Source of the DNA: Methanocorpusculum sp.
GTDB taxonomy: Archaea > Halobacteriota > Methanomicrobia > Methanomicrobiales > Methanocorpusculaceae
Direction: 5' to 3'
Length of the DNA: 60,970 nucleotides
NCBI GenBank assembly: GCA_017399555.1
Contig: JAFQBW010000002.1
Location: 1 to 60,970, forward strand
Shown one piece after another: positions 52,980 through 60,970 of the stretch; within the stretch, counting starts at the first letter, position 1; each line of letters opens with the position of its first letter. The notes beneath the pieces were generated by a model, which saw nothing but the letters and a program-made list of their open reading frames with translations, did not search any database and was not told where the DNA came from. The translations under genes and the position numbers were made by a program.

Positions 52980-53444
52980 TTACTCGCTCTTCTTTCCGGT
53001 CAGGAGGTTTTTCAGTCTATAGAAGTCATAGCGGGTTGCTTTGAAATCAAGTGTCAGTCCGATTAATATTGCTCCAATTACATCTCCAATAAAGAAGGCG
53101 GTAAGAGTTTTGATTATCGGTACACCGTTTGCGGTGATGGCGAATCCGCCTGCAAAGAGCAGAACCAGAATTATTCCGATAAGAATTGTTGCGGCAAAAC
53201 AAATCCATCGGACGACTGAAACCGTTTTTCGCGGGGTGTCAGGGAGGGGGTAGTCTTCCTTTTTTACCATGCGGGAAAGCAAACCCCAGAACACAAGTCC
53301 GAAAGCAACGCCGATGATATACAGCAGTGTTATCTCTTCAGCTATTGGATTTTGTGGGGTGAGGATAATTACTGCGACGGCGGCGGCTCCAGTGATGAGG
53401 GCTTCGAGCAGCCCTTTTATCCGCATACTCATTGTGACTGCCAT
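52980..53444 (-). CDS. Four-helix membrane protein, unknown
   Basis: 154 residues (ATG at 53444; ATG at 53429 is also possible). Membrane helices at about 13-28, 40-56, 80-104 and 117-133. Ends with a basic tail 'RLKNLLTGKKSE'. No known motif or family. Monocistronic. Confidence 0.7.
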   Translation of the reverse strand: MAVTMSMRIKGLLEALITGAAAVAVIILTPQNPIAEEITLLYIIGVAFGLVFWGLLSRMVKKEDYPLPDTPRKTVSVVRWICFAATILIGIILVLLFAGGFAITANGVPIIKTLTAFFIGDVIGAILIGLTLDFKATRYDFYRLKNLLTGKKSE

Positions 53445-53762
53445 ATATTATCATTAGTGAGAGGGTATATGAATGTATTGGGCATAAATTCGCACCCGTG
53501 AATTGTTTGAATATTTCTGGTTTACCGCTTCGCGTACAGCGGATCTGCTGTGCAATCTGATTTTTGAACTGAATTAACCTGATATCTACACTCTGTTTTG
53601 AAAAGCAGCCATTTTACAACAGTTTACCTAACCTCTATTCCATATTCCATATTCCACACATAACAAAATTCAAAAAAGAAATATTGTAGAAAGGGATTCC
53701 TCCTTCTTCCCTGCTCATTGCGCGAAGCGTCGCACGCCTTTCAGGCGTGCTCCCACCTTGAG
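53445..53762. other. Gene-free stretch with a hairpin at its right end
   Basis: About 320 bases between the membrane protein and the activase pair. It contains CCGCT/AGCGG around 53525. At 53732-53750 there is a stronger hairpin, GCACGCCT-TTC-AGGCGTGC, just past the end of the 53763-55037 gene; on the minus strand a CTTTCT/TTTCTTTTTTG run follows about 40 bases further. It may be a terminator of the activase operon. No reading frame looks real. Confidence 0.5.
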
Positions 53763-55037
53763 CTACTCACTGCGTTCGTATCTCAAGGCATTAGCAAGCA
53801 TCAGCTTGATTCTGTTTTCCTGATTAATCTTCGTTGCTCCCGGGTCATAATCGACAGCAACAATATTGGAATTCGGGTAATCGTCCTTTAACTTTCGCAT
53901 CATACCCTTTCCTGCAACATGGTTCGGCAGACAGCCGAACGGCTGGGTACAGACGATATTGTTTGTGCCTGAGTGAATCAGTTCGAGCATCTCGGCTGTC
54001 AAGAGCCAGCCTTCTCCCATCTTGTTTCCGCATCCAAGATATCCTTTGACTAACTCCTGCAGTTCAGAGAAGTGAGACATTGCCCGGAAAGTACCGTCCT
54101 CTTCGATTACCTCAATCATAATATTCTGACACTTGATAACGAAGTTCTGGAAAATCCACATCGCAGCCTTCTTAATCGGGCTTCCTCCGTAGAGTCCGAC
54201 ATCCACATAGCGGTTGTTCACCTTAAAGATGATAAAGTCAGTAACGCCCGGCACAACCGGCTCTGCCCCTTCCTTTAACAGGAACTCTTCGAGGTTATTG
54301 TTTCCAAGCGGTGCATACTTCACATAAATCTCGCCGACAATTCCAACCCGCGGCTTTTTCTCATTGGTCCGCTCAATCTTTGCGAAGTCTCTGACCATCT
54401 CCCGCATCAGATGGCGCATCGCACCAAATCCGATACCCTTTCCTTCCGTGAATAAATCCACCATCCGGTCAGTCCAGGATTTAATCAGCGCATCGGTTGC
54501 GCCTTTCTCCACCTCATACGGTCTGCACTGGTTTCCGAGATGCACCAGCATATCTCCGTACATCATCGCAAACACACACTGTGCACCGAGCTTTAAGGAA
54601 ATCTTGAATCCCGGATTCTTCTCCATACCGCTTAAGTTCAGCGAGATAACCGGAACATACTCAAGTCCTGCCTTCTTCAGCGCTTTTCGAAGCAGGTGGA
54701 TGTAGTTGGAGGCACGGCATCCTCCGCCGGTCTGCGTAATCATCAGCGCTACCTTGTGCTTGTCGTAGCGTCCGCTTTCCACCGCCTCGATTAACTGCCC
54801 GATGGAGAGAATTGCCGGATAGCACATATCGTTGTGGACATACTTGAGACCGGTCTCGACAACCTTCTGGGTGTTCGTCTCCAGAATCTCGATATGATAT
54901 CCGCCGTCCAGCTCGACCAGCTTTACCAGCATCCGGAATGTCACCGGAAGCATCTGCGGGACAAGCAGGGTGTACTCCTTTGCCATCTCTTCGGTAAAGA
55001 GCAGGCGTCCTGTCTCGTCGTAAACAAGTTCTGCCAT
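53763..55037 (-). CDS. 2-hydroxyglutaryl-CoA dehydratase D-component-like protein
   Basis: 424 residues. Matches the C-terminal part of the large bacterial 'acyl-CoA dehydratase activase' proteins: 'MITQTGGGCRASNYIHLLRKAL', 'GIVGEIYVKYAPLGNNNLEEF', 'CTQPFGCLPNHVAGKGMMRKL' (each family-like). Several conserved Cys (C107-type 'GGGC', 'MCYP', 'GCGNKMGEGW', 'PFGCLPNH') could ligate an Fe-S or double-cubane cluster. It probably receives electrons from the activase encoded just before it. Its ATG directly follows the activase stop with no gap. The real substrate is unknown. Confidence 0.85.
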   Translation of the reverse strand: MAELVYDETGRLLFTEEMAKEYTLLVPQMLPVTFRMLVKLVELDGGYHIEILETNTQKVVETGLKYVHNDMCYPAILSIGQLIEAVESGRYDKHKVALMITQTGGGCRASNYIHLLRKALKKAGLEYVPVISLNLSGMEKNPGFKISLKLGAQCVFAMMYGDMLVHLGNQCRPYEVEKGATDALIKSWTDRMVDLFTEGKGIGFGAMRHLMREMVRDFAKIERTNEKKPRVGIVGEIYVKYAPLGNNNLEEFLLKEGAEPVVPGVTDFIIFKVNNRYVDVGLYGGSPIKKAAMWIFQNFVIKCQNIMIEVIEEDGTFRAMSHFSELQELVKGYLGCGNKMGEGWLLTAEMLELIHSGTNNIVCTQPFGCLPNHVAGKGMMRKLKDDYPNSNIVAVDYDPGATKINQENRIKLMLANALRYERSE

Positions 55038-58001
55038 TTAGAATCCTCCCCTCTCGCGGGCTTCGACCGCCGCCATCAGACTTCTGATGCGAATCGTAAT
55101 CGCCCCTAAGTTGCTGATTTCATCAATCTTAATCTGTGTGTAGATTTTATCGCCGTTCTCTAAAATCTCGCGGACTTCATCGGTTGTTACCGCATCCGTT
55201 CCGCAGCCGAAGGAGACAAGCTGCATTAACTGCATGTCAGGCTGTGTGGTTACATAGCGGGCGGCGGCATAGAGACGCGAGTGATAGGTCCACTGGTTTA
55301 AGACCTTTCTCGGTTCTTTGTCCATCAGGTAGGAGACTGCATCTTCGGTGATTAAGACAAAGCCGTAGGATACGGCAAGCTCGTCAATGCCGTGACCGAT
55401 TTCAGGGTCGATGTGGTAGGGACGTCCCGCCATGACGAGAATCTTTTTGCCGTTCTCGCGGGCATAGTTGATGTACTCCGCTCCCTTCTTGCGGATTTCA
55501 TCCTTGTATGCCGCATACTCCGCGTATGCCGCTTCTGCCGCACGGCGTGTCTCCCGCTTCGGGATGCCGAACTCGTCTTTGAAGTATTTGGCGGCCCGCT
55601 TGATGAAGTCCTTTTCGCGGTGGAGACCGAAGTAGGGGTAGAGGTAGCGGATTTTTTTGAGCTCTTTGACGTTTGCCGCAAGGAGTTCCGGATAGTAGGC
55701 AACCACCGGGCAGTTGTAGTTGTTGTCTCCAAGCCCTTCATCGAAGTTGTACGGCATGCAGGGGTAGAAGATGGTGTCAACGCCTGCGTTCATCAGCTCA
55801 AGCACATGTCCGTGCATGAGTTTTGCCGGATAGCAGACGGTATCCGAGGGAATGGTGTGCTGACCAAGCCGGTAAATTGCCCGCGAGGATTCCGGTGAGA
55901 GGACGACCTCGAATCCGAGTTTGGTGAAGAAGGTGTGCCAGAACGGCAGGTTTTCGTAGGTGTTGAGACCAAACGGAATGCCAATCTTTCCGCGGGGTGC
56001 GCCTTCTACTCCATGGTAGGATAAGAGTTTGTCATACTTGTAGCGGGCAAGGTTCGGGAGAGCGGACTTTTCTTTACCCAAAGGTCTGCTGCAGCGGTTT
56101 CCGGAGACGAAGCGTCTGCCGTTGTCGAAGGTGTTGACCGTTAAACTGCAGTGGTTCGTACAGAGTTTGCAGGTAATCGGCTTTGCCTTGTGGACGAATT
56201 CGGCAAGCTGTGCTTCGGTGAGAATCGAGGACTCAGCAAGTCCTAAGTCCTTTGCATGGAGTGCCGCACCGTATGCTCCGGAGATTCCGGCGATGGTAGG
56301 GCGTGTTACATTGCGGTGTAATTCCTGCTCGAATGCCCGAAGCACTGCGTCATTCTTGAACGTTCCGCCCTGCACAACAATGTTTTGTCCAAGGTCGTCA
56401 GCGCTTCCTGCCCGGATGACTTTGTAGACGGCGTTCTTGACGATACTAATCGAAAGACCGGCAGAGATGTCGGCAACCGAGGCTCCGTCACGCTGTGCCT
56501 GTTTGACGGATGAGTTCATGAAGACGGTACAGCGGGAACCGAGGTTTACCGGATGCTTGACAAAGAGACCGAGTTTGGAAAACTCTTCGATTTCGTATCC
56601 AAGAGCTCTTGCAAACGTTTCGATGAACGAACCGCATCCGGAGGAGCATGCTTCGTTTAAGAAGATGCTGTCAACAGCACCGTTTCTGATTTTGAAGCAT
56701 TTCATGTCCTGTCCGCCGATGTCGATGATGAAGTCGACATCCGGGTTGAAGTGTCTGGCAGCTCTGAAGTGTGCAACCGTTTCAACCAGACCTGCATCCA
56801 GATTGAATGCGTTTTTAATCAGCTCTTCGCCGTATCCGGTAACAGCCGCTCCGCGGATTTTGATTCGGTCGCCTGCCGCGGCATAGATTTTCTTCAGTTC
56901 CTCAAAGACAATCTGCACCGGATTTCCGCGGTTTGAGCCGTAGTAGGTGTAGAGGATGCCGCCGTCTTTGTCGATGACAACAAGCTTCGTGGTTGTACTG
57001 CCCGCATCAATGCCGAGCCAGGCGTCGCCTGCATATTTGCTGATGTCAGTTTCCGGCGGGGCGTTTGCGTTGTGGCGTTTCAGGAACTCTGCATATTCTG
57101 CTTCCGACTCAAAGAGCGGCGGCATGGTGTTGGTGATTACGGCATCCGAGACACTGTCTTTGATTCTTGCGCAGACGTCTTCGTACTTCTGCGGTTCGAA
57201 GCCGTCGGTGGAAAGGGCTGCTCCAAGTGCCGCGAAGCAGTCGCCGTTTTCCGGGAAGATTGCATGGTCATCGTCGAGGTTTAAGGTTTCCTTGAAGCGT
57301 GCGCGAAGTCCCTTGTAGTAGTACAGCGGTCCGCCAAGGAAGACGATGGTCTTTCCAAGAGCTCTTCCCTGGGTTAAGCCGGCGATGGTCTGGTCAACGA
57401 CTGCCTGATAGATGGAGGCTGCGATATCCTCCTTTCTTCCGCCCTGATTTAAGATGGGCTGAATGTCAGTCTTGGCAAAGACTCCGCAGCGTGAGGCGAT
57501 TGGGTAAATCTTTTCGAAGTTTGCGGATAAGCGGTCCAGCTCTTCAACGCTGACGTTTAAGAGCGTTGCCATCTGGTCGATGAATGCGCCGGTTCCTCCT
57601 GCACAGGAACCGTTCATGCGTTCTTCAAGACTTCCTTTAAAGAAGATGATTTTTGCATCCTCTCCTCCGAGTTCGATGACGGAGTCGGTCTCGGGGATGT
57701 AGGTTTCAACGGCTTTTGCGGTTGCAAATACTTCCTGGATGAAGGGGATGTCTGCGGATTTGGAAACACCTAGACCTGCCGAGCCGGTGATTAAGAGGGC
57801 GATTGTTTTTCCGGCGAGAATCGGCTTTGCCCGCTCTAATACTTCTGCAGTCTTTTCCCTGACTTTGGAGAAGTGGCGCTCGTAGGAGCGGAAGAGAATT
57901 TCTCCGTTTTCATCGAGGATGATTACTTTGACGGTGGTTGAGCCGATATCGATTCCTATCCGGTAGTCGGCTTTTTTTGTATTGAGTATGGAGTCCGTCA
58001 T
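55038..58001 (-). CDS. Double BadF/BcrA-type activase with DUF2229-like C-terminal domain
   Basis: 987 residues. Two ASKHA ATPase domains in tandem: domain 1 (about 14-275) with 'GIDIGSTTVK', Cys C133 and C172; domain 2 (about 327-590) with 'GIDAGSTTTK', Cys C452 and C491. Both keep the Cys pairs that hold the [4Fe-4S] of 2-hydroxyglutaryl-CoA dehydratase activators. Residues 605-987 form a DUF2229-like domain with another Cys set (C611, C614, C618, C637). The family uses ATP to push single electrons to very low potential. In many bacteria this and the next protein are one chain of about 1400 residues; here they are split. Confidence 0.92.
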   Translation of the reverse strand: MTDSILNTKKADYRIGIDIGSTTVKVIILDENGEILFRSYERHFSKVREKTAEVLERAKPILAGKTIALLITGSAGLGVSKSADIPFIQEVFATAKAVETYIPETDSVIELGGEDAKIIFFKGSLEERMNGSCAGGTGAFIDQMATLLNVSVEELDRLSANFEKIYPIASRCGVFAKTDIQPILNQGGRKEDIAASIYQAVVDQTIAGLTQGRALGKTIVFLGGPLYYYKGLRARFKETLNLDDDHAIFPENGDCFAALGAALSTDGFEPQKYEDVCARIKDSVSDAVITNTMPPLFESEAEYAEFLKRHNANAPPETDISKYAGDAWLGIDAGSTTTKLVVIDKDGGILYTYYGSNRGNPVQIVFEELKKIYAAAGDRIKIRGAAVTGYGEELIKNAFNLDAGLVETVAHFRAARHFNPDVDFIIDIGGQDMKCFKIRNGAVDSIFLNEACSSGCGSFIETFARALGYEIEEFSKLGLFVKHPVNLGSRCTVFMNSSVKQAQRDGASVADISAGLSISIVKNAVYKVIRAGSADDLGQNIVVQGGTFKNDAVLRAFEQELHRNVTRPTIAGISGAYGAALHAKDLGLAESSILTEAQLAEFVHKAKPITCKLCTNHCSLTVNTFDNGRRFVSGNRCSRPLGKEKSALPNLARYKYDKLLSYHGVEGAPRGKIGIPFGLNTYENLPFWHTFFTKLGFEVVLSPESSRAIYRLGQHTIPSDTVCYPAKLMHGHVLELMNAGVDTIFYPCMPYNFDEGLGDNNYNCPVVAYYPELLAANVKELKKIRYLYPYFGLHREKDFIKRAAKYFKDEFGIPKRETRRAAEAAYAEYAAYKDEIRKKGAEYINYARENGKKILVMAGRPYHIDPEIGHGIDELAVSYGFVLITEDAVSYLMDKEPRKVLNQWTYHSRLYAAARYVTTQPDMQLMQLVSFGCGTDAVTTDEVREILENGDKIYTQIKIDEISNLGAITIRIRSLMAAVEARERGGF

Positions 58002-58080
58002 TATTGTCTATATTATTAGGTGTGAGGGGTTATAATGTTGCCCGCGGGGTTTGCGGTTACTGGGTGTATTCTTAGAGTGT

Positions 58081-58497
58081 GCGGGAGCATCCTCTGTCAT
58101 GATGGGAAGCATGTTTGCCGGAACTGATGAGGCCCCTGGTAAGACCATCATCGTCAAAGGCAGACGTTACAAGCAGTACAGAGGTATGGGTTCACTTGGC
58201 GTTATGACCTCTGGTAACTCTTCTGACCGCTACTTCCAGAAGAAGGGAATTGGAGCAAACAAGTATGTTCCAGAAAGTGTCGAGGGCGCAACCCCGTATA
58301 TCGGCTCTGTGACTGATGTAATCTACCAGACTATCGGCGGATTAAAGTCTGCTATGGGATATGCAGGATGCGGCGACATTCCGACCATGAGAACCAATGC
58401 ACGCTTCGTGAAGATCACCGCAGCAGGTCTCAAGGAATCCCTCCCGCACGATATCGTCATCACTGACGAAGCCCCGAACTACAGGGCAAACCTCTAA
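58081..58497 (+). pseudogene. guaB: C-terminal fragment of IMP dehydrogenase (guaB remnant)
   Basis: The 138 codons from 58081 to the stop read '[20 protein letters not shown]', then '[10 protein letters not shown]', '[10 protein letters not shown]', '[17 protein letters not shown]' and 'TITDEAPNY'-like '[13 protein letters not shown]', which is the last third of IMP dehydrogenase. The start, CBS domains, most of the barrel and the catalytic Cys loop are absent; sequence before 58081 does not match. No stop or frameshift is seen in the fragment, so the truncation looks recent. A complete copy should exist elsewhere if the cell makes GMP this way. It cannot be catalytically active on its own. 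Confidence 0.85.
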
Positions 58498-58621
58498 ATC
58501 TTTTTTTCCAGAACTGTATTCTTTGAAAACTCAGCTACCGTAAGATATCAATGTCAGCGGAAAAAAAAATATTGCAAGATAAACCAAACAATAAATAAGA
58601 ATTAGGCGCAGGTTACGTATA

Positions 58622-59056
58622 ATGAAAACAATTTGCGGAGTTAACTGCAGTGAATGCAGTTTTAATGATAAATGCAGGGGATGTACAGAAACAAACGGAA
58701 ATCCTTTTGGAGGGGGGTGTATTACTGCTAAATGTTATAAAGCGGGTGGTGAAAACTGTTTTCTCACATACAAACAACGTCTGATAGATGAGTTTAATTC
58801 TCTTGGTATTTCCGATATGCCAACAATAACAGACCTTTGTCAGTTATGCGGAGTTTATGTTAATCTGGAATATACACTCCCAAACGGAGATAATATCAAA
58901 CTGCTCGATGATACTAAAATATATCTTGGATACCAAGTAGAAAAAACAAACAGCGACAGATGTTTTGGACTCGTGGCAGACGACAATTACCTGCTCGTAT
59001 GCGAATATGGACAAAACGGTACAAACCCTGAAATTATTGTATATAAAAAGAGATAA
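58622..59056 (+). CDS. DUF3795 domain protein
   Basis: 144 residues. The Cys-rich N-terminus, 'CGVNCSECSFNDKCRGC' followed by more Cys to 'NCFLTYKQ', is the DUF3795 signature and probably holds metal. The C-terminal half is strand-rich. The gene and its flanks are clearly more A+T-rich than neighbours (AAT, AAA, ATA codons), consistent with acquisition from elsewhere. A hairpin terminator follows at 59093. The function is unknown. Confidence 0.8.
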   Translation: MKTICGVNCSECSFNDKCRGCTETNGNPFGGGCITAKCYKAGGENCFLTYKQRLIDEFNSLGISDMPTITDLCQLCGVYVNLEYTLPNGDNIKLLDDTKIYLGYQVEKTNSDRCFGLVADDNYLLVCEYGQNGTNPEIIVYKKR

Positions 59057-59092
59057 ACAAATTCCAACAGACATCCATTTTGAATTGTAAAG

Positions 59093-59139
59093 AAGAGAGA
59101 TTATTTTCCGAATTGAGTAGGGCCGAATCTCTCTTTTTT
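59093..59139 (+). terminator. Hairpin terminator after the DUF3795 gene
   Basis: AAGAGAGATT (59093-59102) and AATCTCTCTT (59126-59135) form a perfect 10-bp stem with a 23-nt loop, running into TTTT. Confidence 0.65.
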
Positions 59140-59172
59140 AAAATATGGGTTGTTAGAAACCCTCAGATATTT

Positions 59173-60970
59173 TTATTCCAGCTCAAACGCACCTGTATAG
59201 AGCTGATAATACCGTCCTTTTTTCTCAAGAAGCTCTGCATGGTTTCCGCGTTCAATGATTCTTCCGCCTTCGATTACCAAAATCACATCAGCATTGCGGA
59301 CCGTTGATAAGCGGTGTGCGATGACAAACACTGTTCTGCCCTTCATCAGCGAGTCCATTCCTGCCTGCACGATAGCTTCGGTTCTGGTGTCGATGGAGGA
59401 GGTTGCCTCATCTAAAATCATCACCGGCGGATTGGCGATAGCGGCTCTTGCGATTGAGAGGAGCTGGCGCTGTCCCTGCGAGAGACTGCTTCCGTCGCCG
59501 GCGATTACGGTGTTGTAACCTTCCGGAAGTCTGCGGATGAAGTCATGAGCGTTTGCAAGTTTAGCTGCTGCATAGACCTCCTCGTCTGAGGCGTCAAGCT
59601 TTCCATAGCGGATGTTTTCCATAATGGTTCCGGTGAAGAGATTCACATCCTGCAAAACGATACCAAGCGAATAGCGCAGGTCGCTTTTGCGAATCTCGCG
59701 GATGTTGATTCCGTCATAGAGAATCTTTCCCTCCTCAATATCATAGAACCGGTTGATGAGGTTCGTAATCGTCGTCTTGCCGGCACCGGTTGAACCAACA
59801 AGTGCGACCTTCTGTCCCGGCTTTGCCCAGAGGGAAATATTGTGGAGAACTGTTTTTCCCTCGACATATGAGAAGGTCACATCCTCAAAGACCACTTCTC
59901 CTTCCATCTTCGAATAGGTCACAATACCATTCTCTTCGCGTCTCCATGCCCACATGTTCGTCTCCTCTTCGGTCTCGACAATTTCTCCGGCGACCTCTTT
60001 TGCATTGACCAGACGAACAGTTCCCTCATCCGTCTCAGGTGCTTCATCCAGGACCTCAAAGATACGCTCAGCACCTGCGAGCGCCATGACAACGGAACTT
60101 ACCTGCTGGGAGACCTGTGAGATAGGCGTGGTAAAGCTTCTCGAAAGCATCAGGAATGCACCGATTCCTCCAAGCGTAATCCAGTTTCCGTAGATGGCAA
60201 GGAATCCTCCAACCACAGCGATTAAGACAAACTGAATGTTTCCGATGTTTCCCATAATCGGCATGAAGATGTTTCCAAAGGTATTTGCCCGCGTTGCATG
60301 CGAGCACAGCTCATCGTTTAACGCGTCAAACTCATCAGAGACGGCACGCTCACGGGTAAACACCTGCACCACTTTTTGTCCGGTGATAATCTCTTCGATG
60401 TATCCGTTAATCTCTCCCAAGGACTTCTGCTGACGGACAAACGACTTTGCTGATGCACCGCCGATTTTTTTGGTCAGATAGAGCATGACGGCAACAATTA
60501 TGAGAACCATCACGGTAAGCGGGATGCTAATGGAAATCATCGCAAAGAACACCGCAATGATTGTGATAATCGAGGAGAACATCTGCGGTACACTCTGCGA
60601 TATCATCTGACGGAGGGTGTCAGTGTCGTTGGTGTATCTGCTCATCACATCTCCGAATGAGTGTGTATCAAAGAATCTCACCGGAAGCGCCTGCATCTTC
60701 GAAAACATCTGGTCGCGGACTTTCTTTAAGATGCCCTGCGAGATGACAGCCATCAGCCGTGTGTAGAGGAAGGTCGATACTACACCGGCGAGATAGATTC
60801 CTGCCATCACCAGAATGGCTGTTATCAGACCGGTAAAGTCAGGATTTGTCTGACCGACAAGAGGTACGATGTAGTTGTCGATTAAATGCTCAATGAAGAG
60901 CGAGCCGATAACGCCTGCGACTGACCCTATCAGAATACAGATGAGAACGATGATGAAGCGGAATTTGTAC
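59173..60970 (-). CDS. ABC exporter, fused permease/ATPase (N-terminus outside the window)
   Basis: At least 598 residues; the frame is open to the window's right edge. A type I exporter membrane domain ('MFSKMQALPVRFFDTHSFGDVMSRYTNDTDTLRQ', in part) is followed by the ATPase: Walker A GSTGAGKTT, signature 'LSQGQRQLLSIARA', Walker B 'VMILDEATSSID', H-loop 'IAHRLST'. Typical of MdlB/LmrA-like multidrug or lipid exporters, which often work as heterodimers with a gene just upstream, here off the edge. The substrate is unknown. Confidence 0.93.
   Translation of the reverse strand, partial: YKFRFIIVLICILIGSVAGVIGSLFIEHLIDNYIVPLVGQTNPDFTGLITAILVMAGIYLAGVVSTFLYTRLMAVISQGILKKVRDQMFSKMQALPVRFFDTHSFGDVMSRYTNDTDTLRQMISQSVPQMFSSIITIIAVFFAMISISIPLTVMVLIIVAVMLYLTKKIGGASAKSFVRQQKSLGEINGYIEEIITGQKVVQVFTRERAVSDEFDALNDELCSHATRANTFGNIFMPIMGNIGNIQFVLIAVVGGFLAIYGNWITLGGIGAFLMLSRSFTTPISQVSQQVSSVVMALAGAERIFEVLDEAPETDEGTVRLVNAKEVAGEIVETEEETNMWAWRREENGIVTYSKMEGEVVFEDVTFSYVEGKTVLHNISLWAKPGQKVALVGSTGAGKTTITNLINRFYDIEEGKILYDGINIREIRKSDLRYSLGIVLQDVNLFTGTIMENIRYGKLDASDEEVYAAAKLANAHDFIRRLPEGYNTVIAGDGSSLSQGQRQLLSIARAAIANPPVMILDEATSSIDTRTEAIVQAGMDSLMKGRTVFVIAHRLSTVRNADVILVIEGGRIIERGNHAELLEKKGRYYQLYTGAFELE

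Noticed and set aside
58051-58497. A complete 148-residue gene starting at TTG 58051
   Set aside because: Only the part from 58081 matches IMP dehydrogenase; the first ten codons do not and have no SD.

Overview
The window reads as the chromosome of a methanogenic archaeon, most likely of the order Methanomicrobiales and possibly a Methanocorpusculum (inference from gene content; no database search was run). Archaeal information-processing genes run through it: Hel308, KEOPS subunit Cgi121, Rio1, a Dim2-type KH protein, Nop5/fibrillarin, SRP54/FtsY, S6e, aIF2/5B, and TATA-box promoters. Methanogen markers are a methanogenesis marker 8 protein, a nitrogenase-like reductase operon, NikR, and aryl-acid CoA ligases with indolepyruvate oxidoreductase. 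Several genes look bacterial in type (ppk1, sstT, Orn/Lys/Arg decarboxylase, the activase pair), as is common in this order.

Layout: 1-0.1 kb is the 3' part of a 5S rRNA gene, then a small lipoprotein. 0.8-8.6 kb is a minus-strand block: cgi121, hel308, KH protein, rio1, acetyltransferase, ppk1, birA. After a tRNA-Ile gene, 8.9-17.5 kb holds iorAB, a cysteine desulfurase-like operon, nikR, and an ACT/paaK/paaK operon for activating aryl acetates. 17.6-21.3 kb is a plus-strand operon (UPF0212, PfkB kinase, Dph6-type ligase, DUF2070). 21.3-29 kb holds a nitroreductase, a Trm112-like protein, cobD, the box C/D RNP proteins FlpA and Nop5, an ADP-ribosylglycohydrolase homologue, a hexulose-phosphate synthase/RraA fusion, a TPR protein and an Ogg-type glycosylase. 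29-37.3 kb holds srp54-ftsY, a double META-domain lipoprotein, marker 8, recQ and two related membrane proteins rich in aromatic 'PFW' motifs. 37.4-41.4 kb is a phosphate operon, pstS-pstCA(fused)-pstB-phoU. 41.5-44.7 kb is a DUF1858 gene and a three-gene NifH/NifD/NifK-like operon, divergent from an amino acid decarboxylase. 46.2-53.4 kb has small genes, S6e and IF-2, tRNA-His, ferritin, a nitrilase-family amidase and SstT. 53.8-58.0 kb encodes a large 2-hydroxyacyl-CoA dehydratase activase-like pair. The end holds a truncated guaB remnant, an A+T-rich DUF3795 gene and the C-terminal part of an ABC exporter that runs off the edge.

How it fits together: PstS-PstCA-PstB-PhoU imports phosphate and Ppk1 can store it as polyphosphate. 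IorAB and the two PaaK ligases interconvert aromatic 2-oxo acids, aryl acetates and their CoA esters, as in aromatic amino acid synthesis from aryl acids. Two separate families that use ATP to drive low-potential electron transfer occur 9 kb apart: the nitrogenase-like operon and the activase pair. Their substrates cannot be told from sequence.

The best candidates for something undescribed are the small three-subunit nitrogenase-like operon with its nested palindromic divergent promoter, and the split double-activase system. Other oddities are the PstC-PstA fusion, the guaB fragment, an ADP-ribosylglycohydrolase homologue that has lost metal-binding aspartates, and three direct repeats upstream of recQ. 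No CRISPR array, insertion sequence or prophage was seen.
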